From Luteolibacter rhizosphaerae (GTDB lineage Bacteria; Verrucomicrobiota; Verrucomicrobiia; Verrucomicrobiales; Akkermansiaceae): 64,000 bases of DNA. Under the pieces are notes generated by a model. It was given only the letters and a program-made list of their open reading frames with translations, did not search any database and was not told the origin of the DNA. Numbering within the stretch: the stretch's first letter is position 1; the number at the start of each line of letters is the position of its first letter. A program made the position numbers and the translations under genes. Shown one piece after another: positions 52,357 through 61,093 of this stretch. The DNA lies in the NCBI RefSeq assembly GCF_025950095.1, contig NZ_JAPDDR010000002.1, forward strand, positions 124,001 to 188,000. The letters are read 5' to 3'.

Positions 52357-53519
52357 GCCACCGTATGGGAACCGGAGATAAGACGAAGGTCTTGATCCTC
52401 GCCGATTCACCGCTTCCTGCCTTGCGCCAGGGAGCGATGGGGCGCGGGGCAGGGCAGGGGGCCACTTGGCTTCCTCCTTTGGCAAATGCTTTCGCGAAGC
52501 ACGGTGACCTCGATATCACATGGGCCGCTCTCGGCGAGCCTGGCACCGAGGCGGCCGATGAAAAGCGGGAGAACCAACGCTTCATCATCCGTCCCCATAT
52601 CAAAGCTGCTCGCGATACCTTGCTCGGTTATGCCCTAGCGCGTCACCGTCTGAGGAAGATCGTCGCGGAGGTCCAGCCCCAGGTGGTTCACTGCTGGGGC
52701 TCGGAGCGTTTCTATCCATCGGTCTTGCGCGGGCTGGATGTGCCATCCGTGTTTTCCATCCAGGGAAACCTGACTCACTATGCGGAGATCGGCGGCCTGA
52801 CGGATATCTGGTTCTGGCGCCGCCAGTGGCGTTACGAGGGCAGGTGGGTTCCGGATGCCGCGGTTCTCGCCTGCGAATCACCGTGGTCCCGAGAGCTTGC
52901 CCTGCACTATTGGCCCGGCAGCGATGTGCGCGTGATTGAGTGGGGCGTTCATCCTTCCTTCTATGAGGTCGATTGGCAGCCGCAGTTTGATCGGCCCTAC
53001 TTTCTCTTCTCCGGTGGCTTGGAATGGCGCAAGGGCTTGGACCTTCTCTTTGATGCGCTCGCCCTGAGCCCCGATCGTAAGTGGACGCTGAAGCTCGCGG
53101 GTGAAGGACCGCTGCGAGAGGAACTCGAAGCCCGGCAGCTTCCCGGCGTGGAATGGCTCGGCAACCTCAAATGGGACGAACTCAAGCGCGAGATGTCAGG
53201 CGCGCTGGCTTTGATCATGCCGACCCGTGCCGATACCGGACCTTCGGTCGTCAAGGAAGCGAGGGTCATGGGCCTGCCGGTGCTCGGCTCCACGAATGGC
53301 GGACTCCGCGACTACATCGTTCACGGCGTAAACGGCCTGCATATCGATCCTCTGACTCCCGGGCAGATCGCCGCCGCCATGCAAGAAGTCGCCACGGCTT
53401 CTCCCGATCGATTGAGGGACCTCGGGAAGCAACGCTTGGCCTCGGATCGGACCTACTTCCATCCCGAGCGGGCTGCGTCGGCATTCCGTGACCTCTATCT
53501 CGAACTCGTTGGCAAGTGA
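52353..53519 (+). CDS. Glycosyltransferase family 4 protein (paralogue of 46238 gene)
   Basis: 388 residues from GTG 52353. Motifs parallel those of the gene at 46238: PQVVHCWGSERFYPSVLRG, VHPSFYEVDW, PYFLFSGGLEWRKGLDLLF, GVEWLGNLKWDEL, PSVVKEARVMGLPVLGSTNGG. An ATG 12 bp downstream (52365) is an alternative start. These similarities suggest an old duplication within the locus with divergence of acceptor or donor use. The catalytic E-x7 region reads EARVMGLP. Function: addition of a sugar to the growing repeat unit. Confidence 0.92.
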   Translation: MSHRMGTGDKTKVLILADSPLPALRQGAMGRGAGQGATWLPPLANAFAKHGDLDITWAALGEPGTEAADEKRENQRFIIRPHIKAARDTLLGYALARHRLRKIVAEVQPQVVHCWGSERFYPSVLRGLDVPSVFSIQGNLTHYAEIGGLTDIWFWRRQWRYEGRWVPDAAVLACESPWSRELALHYWPGSDVRVIEWGVHPSFYEVDWQPQFDRPYFLFSGGLEWRKGLDLLFDALALSPDRKWTLKLAGEGPLREELEARQLPGVEWLGNLKWDELKREMSGALALIMPTRADTGPSVVKEARVMGLPVLGSTNGGLRDYIVHGVNGLHIDPLTPGQIAAAMQEVATASPDRLRDLGKQRLASDRTYFHPERAASAFRDLYLELVGK

Positions 53520-53520
53520 G

Positions 53521-54138
53521 ATGAGCCCCAGTGAACTGAAGATGAAAGTCGTCCGTCTACAAGGCGTGCTTTGGCGGGCCTGGGCGCGACTGCTTGGCGT
53601 GAAGCTGGGGCACGATGTCGAGATTGTGGGCCGACCCTACTTCCGGCTGGCCCGAGGGTCGTCGATTCTCATTGGCGACGGGGTGAAGCTCTTTGGCAGC
53701 AAGACCGTAAACCCCTTGGTGAGTGCCAGGACCTCGCTGTGGGCGATCACCCCCGGCGCCCGTATCCAACTGGACGCGGGTGTCGGTTGCAGTGGAGCCT
53801 GTCTCTGCGCGGCACAGGAATTGGTGATCGGGGAGGGGACCATCCTCGGAGCTGACTGCCTCATCATCGACAATGATTTTCACCTACCGGGGCAGGGTTG
53901 GAGCTGGGGCTTCAATCCGCTGGAAACCTCCAAGCCTGTCCGGATCGGCCGCGGATGCTTCATCGGGGCACGGGCCATCGTCTTGAAAGGCGTGACGATC
54001 GGTGATGGCGCGGTGGTGGGCGCGGGAGCCGTGGTCACTTCCGATATCCCGGCAGGACATGTCGCCACCGGAAACCCCGCCACCAGCCGGCCGCTCGCCG
54101 GCCGCTGGCTTCGTCCTGGCTTGGCACCCGAATCGTGA
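53521..54138 (+). CDS. Hexapeptide-repeat acyltransferase
   Basis: 205 residues from ATG 53521, directly after the preceding stop. Left-handed beta-helix repeats run from about residue 45 to 185: IEVGRPYF-like opening, SSILIGDGVKLFG, ELVIGEGTILGADCLI, PVRIGRGCFIGARAIVLKG and VTIGDGAVVGAGAVVTSDI, with the IPAGHVATGNPA end that marks acetyltransferases of the WbbJ/NodL type. His in IIDNDFHLPG is the likely catalytic base. It probably O-acetylates a sugar in the polymer. The last base overlaps the next gene's ATG. Confidence 0.92.
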   Translation: MSPSELKMKVVRLQGVLWRAWARLLGVKLGHDVEIVGRPYFRLARGSSILIGDGVKLFGSKTVNPLVSARTSLWAITPGARIQLDAGVGCSGACLCAAQELVIGEGTILGADCLIIDNDFHLPGQGWSWGFNPLETSKPVRIGRGCFIGARAIVLKGVTIGDGAVVGAGAVVTSDIPAGHVATGNPATSRPLAGRWLRPGLAPES

Positions 54139-55349
54139 TGCGCTGGTTTACCTGCACACCCCGGAATTTTCCCGGCGATCAAGGCTTCTTCGATCGCGAG
54201 TCAGGGCTGCTTTCGCGCGGCTTCCGTGCCTTGGGCGTGGAGTCCATGGCGGTCACACTCGGCCCTGTGCGCGATGGCGATTTGCCGCAGATGCTCCGCG
54301 CCAGCGCAGAGGAACTCGCCAGTGCCGATTGGTGGCGCAGCCACCGTCTGGATGGGGTGGTCTTCTACTGCTGGGGAGATCCGGAGTTTCAACCGATCTC
54401 CGATGCAATCGTCGCCGCCGGGATTCGCTTGGTTTCCGTATCCGACACGAACGGCGTCTTTTCCCCCCTCTCCGATTGGTATGGGCATCTGATCAGTGCC
54501 TGGCATCACCAGTGGCAGATGCCCTTCCTCAGCAAGCTGACCCGGACGGTACTACGAATCACGTATTTTTATACGGTCGGAATCCTGAAGCACGATTTCC
54601 CGCGTGCACGGATGATGAGCACCGGGAACTACTTTGCAGCCGCCACCCCCGGGTCAGCCGAGCGTCACCGGCGCTTTGTCCGTCGGCTTGCGGGCAAGGA
54701 TGCCGCCTCCAAGGTGCGCTTTCTCCCGGTACCGGTGAATTTCCACTTCGGCTTTGATCCCTCGCAAACCAAGCATGACGAGGTGGTCGCGGTGGCCCGC
54801 TGGGACGATTTCTCCCAGAAGCGCCCAAGCTTGCTTATGGAGGTGTTCGAGCGCAGCGCCCGGCGTCGGGTAAACACGCTCTTCCGCATCTTCGGTCAGA
54901 CTCCTGACTTCATGAGGGACTGGCATGCCTCGCTGCTGCCAGAACTGCGCTCCCGCATCGTGCTCGAGGGGATTCAGCCTAACAGCCTGGTTTCGGAGGC
55001 CTATCGCCGCGCCCGTGTCATGTTCGTCAGTGCCGCCTACGAGGGCTGCCACAATGCTTCCGCGGAAGCGATCTGCTCCGGCTGCTCGATCGTCGGTGCA
55101 AGTTCTCCCTTCCTCTGCGCGCTGGAGTGGCATGCCAGCCATGAGTCCGGTACTCTGACCCGTGATGCTTCTCCCGCTTCCTTGACGGAGGCGCTGTGTT
55201 CCGAGTTGGAGATTTGGGACAGAGGTGGCCGTGATCCCGAGAAGATCAGCCGATCCTGGTGCACGGAGCTGCATCCGGAGCGCGCCGCCGCTGCCATCCT
55301 TGCACTCTTTGGCTTGGAAGCCGGAACCCCTGAACCCGTTTCCGTCTGA
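54138..55349 (+). CDS. Glycosyltransferase (GT-B fold)
   Basis: 403 residues from ATG 54138, overlapping the acetyltransferase stop by one base; GTG 54135 is an alternative. The N-domain has TPRNFPGDQGFFDRESGLLS and FYCWGDPEFQPISDAIVAAG. The C-domain includes VVAVARWDDFSQKRPSLLM, RIVLEGIQPNSLVSEAYRRA and AYEGCHNASAEAICSGCSIV with an E-x7-like acidic motif. Overall it is a distant member of GT4. It belongs to a run of closely spaced glycosyltransferase genes. Donor not known. Confidence 0.85.
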   Translation: MRWFTCTPRNFPGDQGFFDRESGLLSRGFRALGVESMAVTLGPVRDGDLPQMLRASAEELASADWWRSHRLDGVVFYCWGDPEFQPISDAIVAAGIRLVSVSDTNGVFSPLSDWYGHLISAWHHQWQMPFLSKLTRTVLRITYFYTVGILKHDFPRARMMSTGNYFAAATPGSAERHRRFVRRLAGKDAASKVRFLPVPVNFHFGFDPSQTKHDEVVAVARWDDFSQKRPSLLMEVFERSARRRVNTLFRIFGQTPDFMRDWHASLLPELRSRIVLEGIQPNSLVSEAYRRARVMFVSAAYEGCHNASAEAICSGCSIVGASSPFLCALEWHASHESGTLTRDASPASLTEALCSELEIWDRGGRDPEKISRSWCTELHPERAAAAILALFGLEAGTPEPVSV

Positions 55350-56206
55350 TGTCCCTGCCTCATTGGATTATCATTCCGGTGCACAACCGTCGCGTGACCA
55401 CGCGGGCTTGTTTGCAGCGTCTTCGGGAGCAGGGAATCTTCGGTAAGGCAATTGTCTGTCTCGTGGACGATGCCTGCACGGATGGTACGCGGGAGATGGT
55501 GAAGGGCGAGTTCCCCGAAGTGTGCATCGTGGATGGGGATGGAAACCTTTTCTGGGGAGGCGGTATCTTGGAAGGCATGTATCACGCCCACCAGCAAGAC
55601 GCGGAAGTCATGGTGTGGTTGAATGACGACTGCATGCCACTGCCGGGTGCCATCGATGTGGTGGTCGCCCGGGTTCTGGAAACGCGAGGCATTTGTGGCG
55701 GCATTTGCCATGATCCGGCTCATCCGGAGGTGCTGACCTACAGTGGCACGAGGAGTGGTAGCGATGCGATGGTTTGTCCCGGCTCCGGAGAAACCGAGGA
55801 TGTCGAACTGATCAACGGCAATCTCGTCGCGGTTCATCGAGATGTCGTCGGGCGGATTGGTTTTCCTCCCGGCCGTGACCTGCCGCATTACGGAGGAGAT
55901 TCGGTGTACTCCCTCAGGGCGACGCGTGCAGGAATCACCTGTGAAGTTCATGGCGATGCCCGCGCCACCAATCCGCCGAACCCTTACTTCGATCGGTTCG
56001 GCACCAGCAAGCCGGCCTGGCTTCTTCTGCAGGAGCCCTTTCGCATCGGCTCGATCCTTTATTTCCCCACCTACTGGAACTTTCTCCGCGAAGCGTTCGG
56101 CTGGCGGGCCTATTTGCGTTGGCCAGCTTACTTCATTCGCTTCGCCAAGCAGCTGGCTGCCGCTCTGGGTCGCCAGTTTTCGAAGCCTTCTTCCTCCCCT
56201 TCATGA
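55349..56206 (+). CDS. Glycosyltransferase family 2 protein
   Basis: 285 residues. GT-A fold: IIPVHNRRVTTRACL at the N-terminus, VDDACTDGTREMV (donor binding), and the metal-binding D-D in VMVWLNDDCMPLPGA near residue 95. The later motif GGDSVYSLRATRAGITCEV is typical of the family's third region. The C-terminal 70 residues hold a hydrophobic amphipathic stretch (LRWPAYFIRFAKQLA) that may touch the membrane. Its start overlaps the previous stop by one base. It is the only GT2 enzyme found in the locus; acceptor and sugar are unknown. Confidence 0.93.
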   Translation: MSLPHWIIIPVHNRRVTTRACLQRLREQGIFGKAIVCLVDDACTDGTREMVKGEFPEVCIVDGDGNLFWGGGILEGMYHAHQQDAEVMVWLNDDCMPLPGAIDVVVARVLETRGICGGICHDPAHPEVLTYSGTRSGSDAMVCPGSGETEDVELINGNLVAVHRDVVGRIGFPPGRDLPHYGGDSVYSLRATRAGITCEVHGDARATNPPNPYFDRFGTSKPAWLLLQEPFRIGSILYFPTYWNFLREAFGWRAYLRWPAYFIRFAKQLAAALGRQFSKPSSSPS

Positions 56207-57333
56207 GCGAGCGGCTCTGCGTTTTTATCACCGGCTCCCTGCAGCCTTACGCCATCGACTTCTATCGTGCGGTCGAGCGATCCCTGCGCGCCCGTGGCTG
56301 GCGCTTCTTGGTCCTTGTTGGCAGCAAGTCCACTTATCGGCCTTGGGCCGGCATGGGTATTGCGGAAGACGATCCTCTCTTCTCGTTCATCCCGGGCAAG
56401 CCTGCACCCGAGTGGGTTCAACGTCTCTTGGGATCCGGAGCGCGCGACAAGATCCTCATGCCCGGCGGCTCCGGCGTTACGGCGGCACTGGAGAAGCTTT
56501 CACCGGGCATCCTCATTCTCAACGAACGCAATCCGCTCAACCTGCGGGCGGCCTTGTGGGCCCGCAAGCGGGGAATCCCGCGTTATCTCTCCACCGATAT
56601 CGGCAGATGTCCTCCACCGCATGCCGCCACAAAAGGTCACCTCGTCTATCACCGGCTGATCGCGGGGCTCTTCGACGGTGTGATCGCGAAGACTCCGGAG
56701 GCTCGGACGGCCTATGTGAAGTCCGGCGCCCCTGAGGCGGTGCTCGCTCCGCACGGCATCGATACCTCCCGCTTTCCTTTGCCGCTGGGACCGGGAGCGG
56801 AACCGTTTCGCTTTCTCTTCGTCGGCGTTCTGGAGGCAGCCAAGGGCTTGGACACCCTCGTCGCCGCAGGCCGCCTCCTGCATGGGCAGGGGCATCGCTT
56901 CGAGATTCGCTTGGTTGGCAGTGGTTCGTGGAAGCCGGATCCTGCGGATGAGGGTTCGCCTTGGCTCAGCTTGGCAGGCTTCCGTGAGGGCACGGATTTG
57001 CTTGCCGAGTATCATGTTGCCGGTGCTTTCGTACTACCCTCGTATGGGGATACCTACGGCGTTGTCGTGCACGAGGCCGCATCATGCGGCCTGCCGGTTC
57101 TTGTCAGCACCGCCGCCGGCGCGTGTGAGACACTCGCCATCGAGGGCAGGAGCGGCTTTCGGATCAATCCTTCGGATCCGGAGGCGCTCGCCAAGCACAT
57201 GGGCAGCCTGCTTGCCGATTCCGGATTGAGCCGGAAGCTGGGTCACGGAGCCCGCGAGCTTGCCGAGCGCTGGTGTGTTACACGCTCCGGCGAGGAGGTC
57301 GCGGGATGGCTGTTAGCCAACTCCCGGATCTGA
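56203..57333 (+). CDS. Glycosyltransferase family 4 protein
   Basis: 376 residues from ATG 56203 (ATGA overlap with the GT2 gene). N-domain LCVFITGSLQPYAIDFYRAV and LSPGILILNERNPLNLRAAL; C-domain RFLFVGVLEAAKGLDTLVAAG, WLSLAGFREGTDLLAEY and PSYGDTYGVVVHEAASCGLP, carrying the E-x7-E-like acidic pair, then VSTAAGACETL. A typical GT4 enzyme. The coupling to the GT2 gene suggests consecutive steps of the repeat-unit assembly. Confidence 0.92.
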   Translation: MSERLCVFITGSLQPYAIDFYRAVERSLRARGWRFLVLVGSKSTYRPWAGMGIAEDDPLFSFIPGKPAPEWVQRLLGSGARDKILMPGGSGVTAALEKLSPGILILNERNPLNLRAALWARKRGIPRYLSTDIGRCPPPHAATKGHLVYHRLIAGLFDGVIAKTPEARTAYVKSGAPEAVLAPHGIDTSRFPLPLGPGAEPFRFLFVGVLEAAKGLDTLVAAGRLLHGQGHRFEIRLVGSGSWKPDPADEGSPWLSLAGFREGTDLLAEYHVAGAFVLPSYGDTYGVVVHEAASCGLPVLVSTAAGACETLAIEGRSGFRINPSDPEALAKHMGSLLADSGLSRKLGHGARELAERWCVTRSGEEVAGWLLANSRI

Positions 57334-57470
57334 TCGCCCGGTCCGGATCACCTCGTTCATCCTCCGCAAGATCCCCCGATGAAAATGCACCCTTCATCCA
57401 TCAGGTTCACTTGGCTTGTGCATCATCCCTTGTTCCTCGCGGGCAGCATCAAAGCTTGAAAGATATCATC

Positions 57471-58628
57471 ATGGCCAAACGCGTTCTCATCGTCGGAGCC
57501 GGATTCTCCGGAGCAGTTCTCGCCCGCCAGTTTGCGGATCTGGGCGGCATCAAGAGCCTTGTGATCGATTCCCGGGATCACATCGCCGGGAACTGTCATA
57601 CCGAAAGGGATGCAGCCAGCGGCATCATGGTTCACCGCTACGGGCCGCATATCTTCCATACCGATCGTATCGACGTCTGGAACTACGTGAATCGCTTCGG
57701 CGAGTTCCGGCCCTTCATCAACCGCGTGAAGGCCAGCATCGACCGGGGGATCTTCTCCCTGCCGGTCAATCTGCACACGATCAACCAGTTCTTCGGCACC
57801 AAGCTATCTCCGTCGCAAGCGCGCGAGTTCATCGAATCGAAGGCGGAGCGCAGCATCGGCGAGCCTGCCAACTTCGAAGAACAGGCGCTGAAATTCATCG
57901 GGCGCGAACTATACGAAGCCTTCTTCTACGGCTACACCCGCAAGCAATGGGGATGTGAGCCGCGGGAGCTGCCGGCCGCCATCCTCTCCCGGCTCCCGGT
58001 CCGCTTCAACTATGACGACAACTACTACAACAGCCCTCTGCAGGGAATTCCTGCCGAAGGCTATACCGCCGTCATCGCCAATATCCTCGCCCACGAGAAC
58101 ATCGAGGTTCGCTTGGGGACTTCTTTCGATCCCGCAATGGCCGGAGAGTTCGACCACGTCTTCTACACCGGTCCCTTGGATGAGTTCTTCGGTCACCGTC
58201 TGGGGCGTCTTTCTTACCGCACGGTATTCTGGGAGAAACAAGAAGCCACGGGGGACTTCCAAGGGGTGGCGGTGATGAATTACCCCGATGCCAAGCTGGC
58301 CCACACCCGGGTCCACGAGCACAAGCACTTCGCGCCTTGGGAGAAACACGACTCCACCTTGGCATTCGTGGAATACAGCAAGGAAACGGAAGCCACAGAC
58401 ATCCCCTACTATCCCAAGCGCCTGGCTCCGGACAAGGAGCTCCTTGCCAACTATGCAGCCCTCGCCCGGGAGCAGCCCGGAGTCTCCTTCTTGGGGCGCT
58501 TGGCCACCTACCGCTACATGGACATGCACCAGGTGATCGGCGAGGCTTTGGACTTTGCGGGGACGTGGATGGAAGCTTCGGCTGCCGGTCTGAGCCGTCC
58601 GGTCTTTCCTGCCCGATCGGCACTCTAA
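57471..58628 (+). CDS. glf: UDP-galactopyranose mutase
   Basis: 385 residues from ATG 57471. FAD-binding VLIVGAGFSGAVLARQFADL, then HRYGPHIFHTDR and GREYEAFFYGYTRKQWG-like segments, GIPAEGYTA and the conserved LATYRYMDMHQVI define Glf. It isomerises UDP-galactopyranose to UDP-galactofuranose using reduced FAD, so the polymer likely contains Galf. It lies amid glycosyltransferase genes, 138 bp after the preceding one, the widest spacing in this segment. A longer frame upstream is non-conserved. Confidence 0.96.
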   Translation: MAKRVLIVGAGFSGAVLARQFADLGGIKSLVIDSRDHIAGNCHTERDAASGIMVHRYGPHIFHTDRIDVWNYVNRFGEFRPFINRVKASIDRGIFSLPVNLHTINQFFGTKLSPSQAREFIESKAERSIGEPANFEEQALKFIGRELYEAFFYGYTRKQWGCEPRELPAAILSRLPVRFNYDDNYYNSPLQGIPAEGYTAVIANILAHENIEVRLGTSFDPAMAGEFDHVFYTGPLDEFFGHRLGRLSYRTVFWEKQEATGDFQGVAVMNYPDAKLAHTRVHEHKHFAPWEKHDSTLAFVEYSKETEATDIPYYPKRLAPDKELLANYAALAREQPGVSFLGRLATYRYMDMHQVIGEALDFAGTWMEASAAGLSRPVFPARSAL

Positions 58629-58634
58629 CAGACC

Positions 58635-59798
58635 ATGAAGAAGACCGCCGTTGTTTACGTTTGCAAGGGCAAGCCTTCCCGCGGAGGCGGCGGCTTGGGC
58701 GTGGCCTACAACTACCTTTCTGCCACTTGGGGGAAGCCCTTGGAGCCCTTGTCCGTGGATCACATCTTGCTCTGCGGGATGGCAGAGAAGCTTCTGCCGG
58801 AGGAAGGAGGGTCCCTCGATGATTTCCTGTCGGCCCTCGATACCGGTGCCAAGCACGGAGCACCGCTCTTCGTTTGGCAGGCATTCAGGCTTCGTCAGAT
58901 CGCGCGACGATATGATCGTCTCGTGATTCTCAGCTTCGCACCCTACTATCTATGGCCCTTGGTCAGCATCGGAGCGGGGGAGAACATTGTCGCCATCCAT
59001 AGTGAGCATAGCAAGGGCGGGCGACATCACGAGTTGGCGGAGGAAACCGGCCACTTCGGGTGGCGGGCCCGCTTCATCGAGTGGTGTGTGGGTTTCAACT
59101 TCCGGGATACCGACCGGGTCGTCTTTCCGAGCCGTGGAGCCTTGAATCTTTTCACGGAGAAAAATCCGCATCTCAAGGAGATCGCCGAACGCAAGGCCGC
59201 GATCACCTACAATGGAGTCGCGGTTTGTGAAGCTCCTCCCTCCCGTCCCGCTTCCTCCTCTCTCCGCATCATCTCCGTGGCCCACCACGTCCGGGAAAAA
59301 GGTCTCGACCAGATGCTGAAGGCGCTGCGCTTGGCGACGGAAGGCGGTGTCGATTGGACCTTGTTGAACTACGGCAATAGAACCGAGCTCACCGAGTCCC
59401 TGCTCGCTCAATCGGAGGCGGCCGGAATCACCAACCGTATTGATTTCGCGGGCCTCAAGCCTCAAGCTGAAGTGAGGGCCAGCCTCGCCGAAGCGGACGT
59501 ATTCTTACATACGCCCGTGGTTGTCGTCTTCGACCTCTCGTTGTTGGAGGCGATGATGCATGCAGTGCCGATTGTCATTACTCCCTTGGAAGGCAACCGC
59601 GAAGCACTGGGCGAAGACTATCCCCTTTACGCCACCACCCCGGAAGAATTCGCGGCCAAGCTCGCTTGGATCGCATCGCACCGGGCGGAGGCTCTCCAGC
59701 TAGGCCAGGCACTGCGCGAGCGTGCACTCGGGAAATTCACCGACGGCGCCATGGCGCGCCACTATGCAGACCTGATCCGATCTTCCCTTGAGGCGTAG
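58635..59798 (+). CDS. Glycosyltransferase family 4 protein
   Basis: 387 residues, 7 bp after glf. The N-terminus MKKTAVVYVCKGKPSRGGG has a Gly-rich loop (GGGGLGVAYNYL) and VAIHSEHSKGGRHHE; the C-domain has IISVAHHVREKGLDQMLKAL, RIDFAGLKPQAEVRASLAEA and VVFDLSLLEAMMHAVPIVIT with the acidic pair at E-A-M-M. The position right behind glf suggests transfer of galactofuranose, but known galactofuranosyltransferases of other families differ, so this is speculative. Confidence 0.88.
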   Translation: MKKTAVVYVCKGKPSRGGGGLGVAYNYLSATWGKPLEPLSVDHILLCGMAEKLLPEEGGSLDDFLSALDTGAKHGAPLFVWQAFRLRQIARRYDRLVILSFAPYYLWPLVSIGAGENIVAIHSEHSKGGRHHELAEETGHFGWRARFIEWCVGFNFRDTDRVVFPSRGALNLFTEKNPHLKEIAERKAAITYNGVAVCEAPPSRPASSSLRIISVAHHVREKGLDQMLKALRLATEGGVDWTLLNYGNRTELTESLLAQSEAAGITNRIDFAGLKPQAEVRASLAEADVFLHTPVVVVFDLSLLEAMMHAVPIVITPLEGNREALGEDYPLYATTPEEFAAKLAWIASHRAEALQLGQALRERALGKFTDGAMARHYADLIRSSLEA

Positions 59799-59896
59799 GT
59801 GCTGTCATATTGATTCACTTCGATCCTATTCTCGTCCTATTCGTCAGATCCATTCATGAAATCCTAGAGCACAACTACAGGTCTCCTCCCTCCCCG

Positions 59897-61054
59897 ATGA
59901 ACCTCGAAAAAACCCTTCCCCTGGCGGAGCCCCAATCGGCCGCCACGCATGAAGTGCGCCCGACCCTTGCCGTTCTGGATGGGGTGCGCGGTATCTCCAT
60001 CCTCATGGTGCTTTTGCACCACGTTCTCCTGCTGCCGGCCCCGGCCCACAAGGTCGACGTGTTGATCGAACGTGCCACCCGCCCTCTATGGACGGGCGTG
60101 GACCTTCTCTTCCTCCTCTCCGGTTTCCTGATCACCAAGAGTCTTCTGGAAACACCCGGGAGCCCTTCGATCGGGCACTTCTACCTGCGCCGCTCGCTGA
60201 GGATCCTTCCCCTTTATCTCGTATCACTCCTGCTCTTCCTCGTGGTGTTCCCGGCCATCCCTTGGGAAGGTTTTGAATCCTACAGGACTCTCGATGGTCC
60301 CGGTGCCCGCTCGTTCTGGCTGGGCTTCATGAACTACCACTACTCCCATGAGTCCGCACCCGGGAACCTGGGGCATTTCTGGTCCCTCTGCGTCGAGATC
60401 CATTTCTATCTCATCTGGCCCTTGTTCCTGCTTCCGTTCCGGAGGGCCTTGATCCCCCTCTGTGTCTGCGGGATTCTTCTCGTCGCGGCTCTTCGTATCC
60501 TCAGTATCAAAACCGGCTACTGGACGCCGGATCTTGGCTATCACGCATCCCACTTGCGCTTTGACGCATTGTTGTGGGGAGCCTTGGTATACGGATTGGA
60601 CCGATCCTACCGGGAGTCTCCTGCGTGGGGCCGCTGGCTGCCACGGCTCCTTCCTCTTGCGGGCATTGCGGCCTCGGTGTTTCTCGTCGTCGGGCGCACA
60701 CGTTCCTCGCATTTGGGGAATCTGCTGGGCTTTCCGGCCGTGGATCTCGCATTCGCCATCTTCCTGCTTCTGATCCTCCAGAGATCCAGCGGGCTGTTCC
60801 ATGGTGTCTTGTGCACATCCTTCGTCCGGCTTTCCGGGAAGCTTTCTTATGCTCTCTACGTCTTCCATTACCCCGTCCTCCTCCTCTGCAAAGAGTGGAT
60901 TTTCCAAGGGTCCTTCCCGGCGTGGAATGGCATGATCTGGCCAGCCGCCTTGCTTACGGGAGCCGTAGCGGTGCCTCTGACTTTCCTTCTCGCTTGGCTT
61001 AGCTGGCATCTCTTGGAGAAGCCCTGTCTTTCCTTGAAAAGACATTTTGCTTGA
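59897..61054 (+). CDS. Acyltransferase family 3 membrane protein
   Basis: 385 residues from ATG 59897. The family-3 signature VLDGVRGISILMVLLHHVLLLP near residue 28 (catalytic His in the L-H-H) is followed by FLLSGFLITKSLLE, FYLRRSLRILPLYLVSL and NLGHFWSLCVEIHFYLIWPL. Ten hydrophobic segments span the protein. Such enzymes O-acylate (usually acetylate) cell-surface polysaccharides in the membrane. A second acyltransferase of the same family follows, so two different positions may be modified. Confidence 0.93.
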   Translation: MNLEKTLPLAEPQSAATHEVRPTLAVLDGVRGISILMVLLHHVLLLPAPAHKVDVLIERATRPLWTGVDLLFLLSGFLITKSLLETPGSPSIGHFYLRRSLRILPLYLVSLLLFLVVFPAIPWEGFESYRTLDGPGARSFWLGFMNYHYSHESAPGNLGHFWSLCVEIHFYLIWPLFLLPFRRALIPLCVCGILLVAALRILSIKTGYWTPDLGYHASHLRFDALLWGALVYGLDRSYRESPAWGRWLPRLLPLAGIAASVFLVVGRTRSSHLGNLLGFPAVDLAFAIFLLLILQRSSGLFHGVLCTSFVRLSGKLSYALYVFHYPVLLLCKEWIFQGSFPAWNGMIWPAALLTGAVAVPLTFLLAWLSWHLLEKPCLSLKRHFA

Positions 61055-61093
61055 GCCGCGGGACTTTTCCGCATTTTTGCGGTTTCACCGGCC

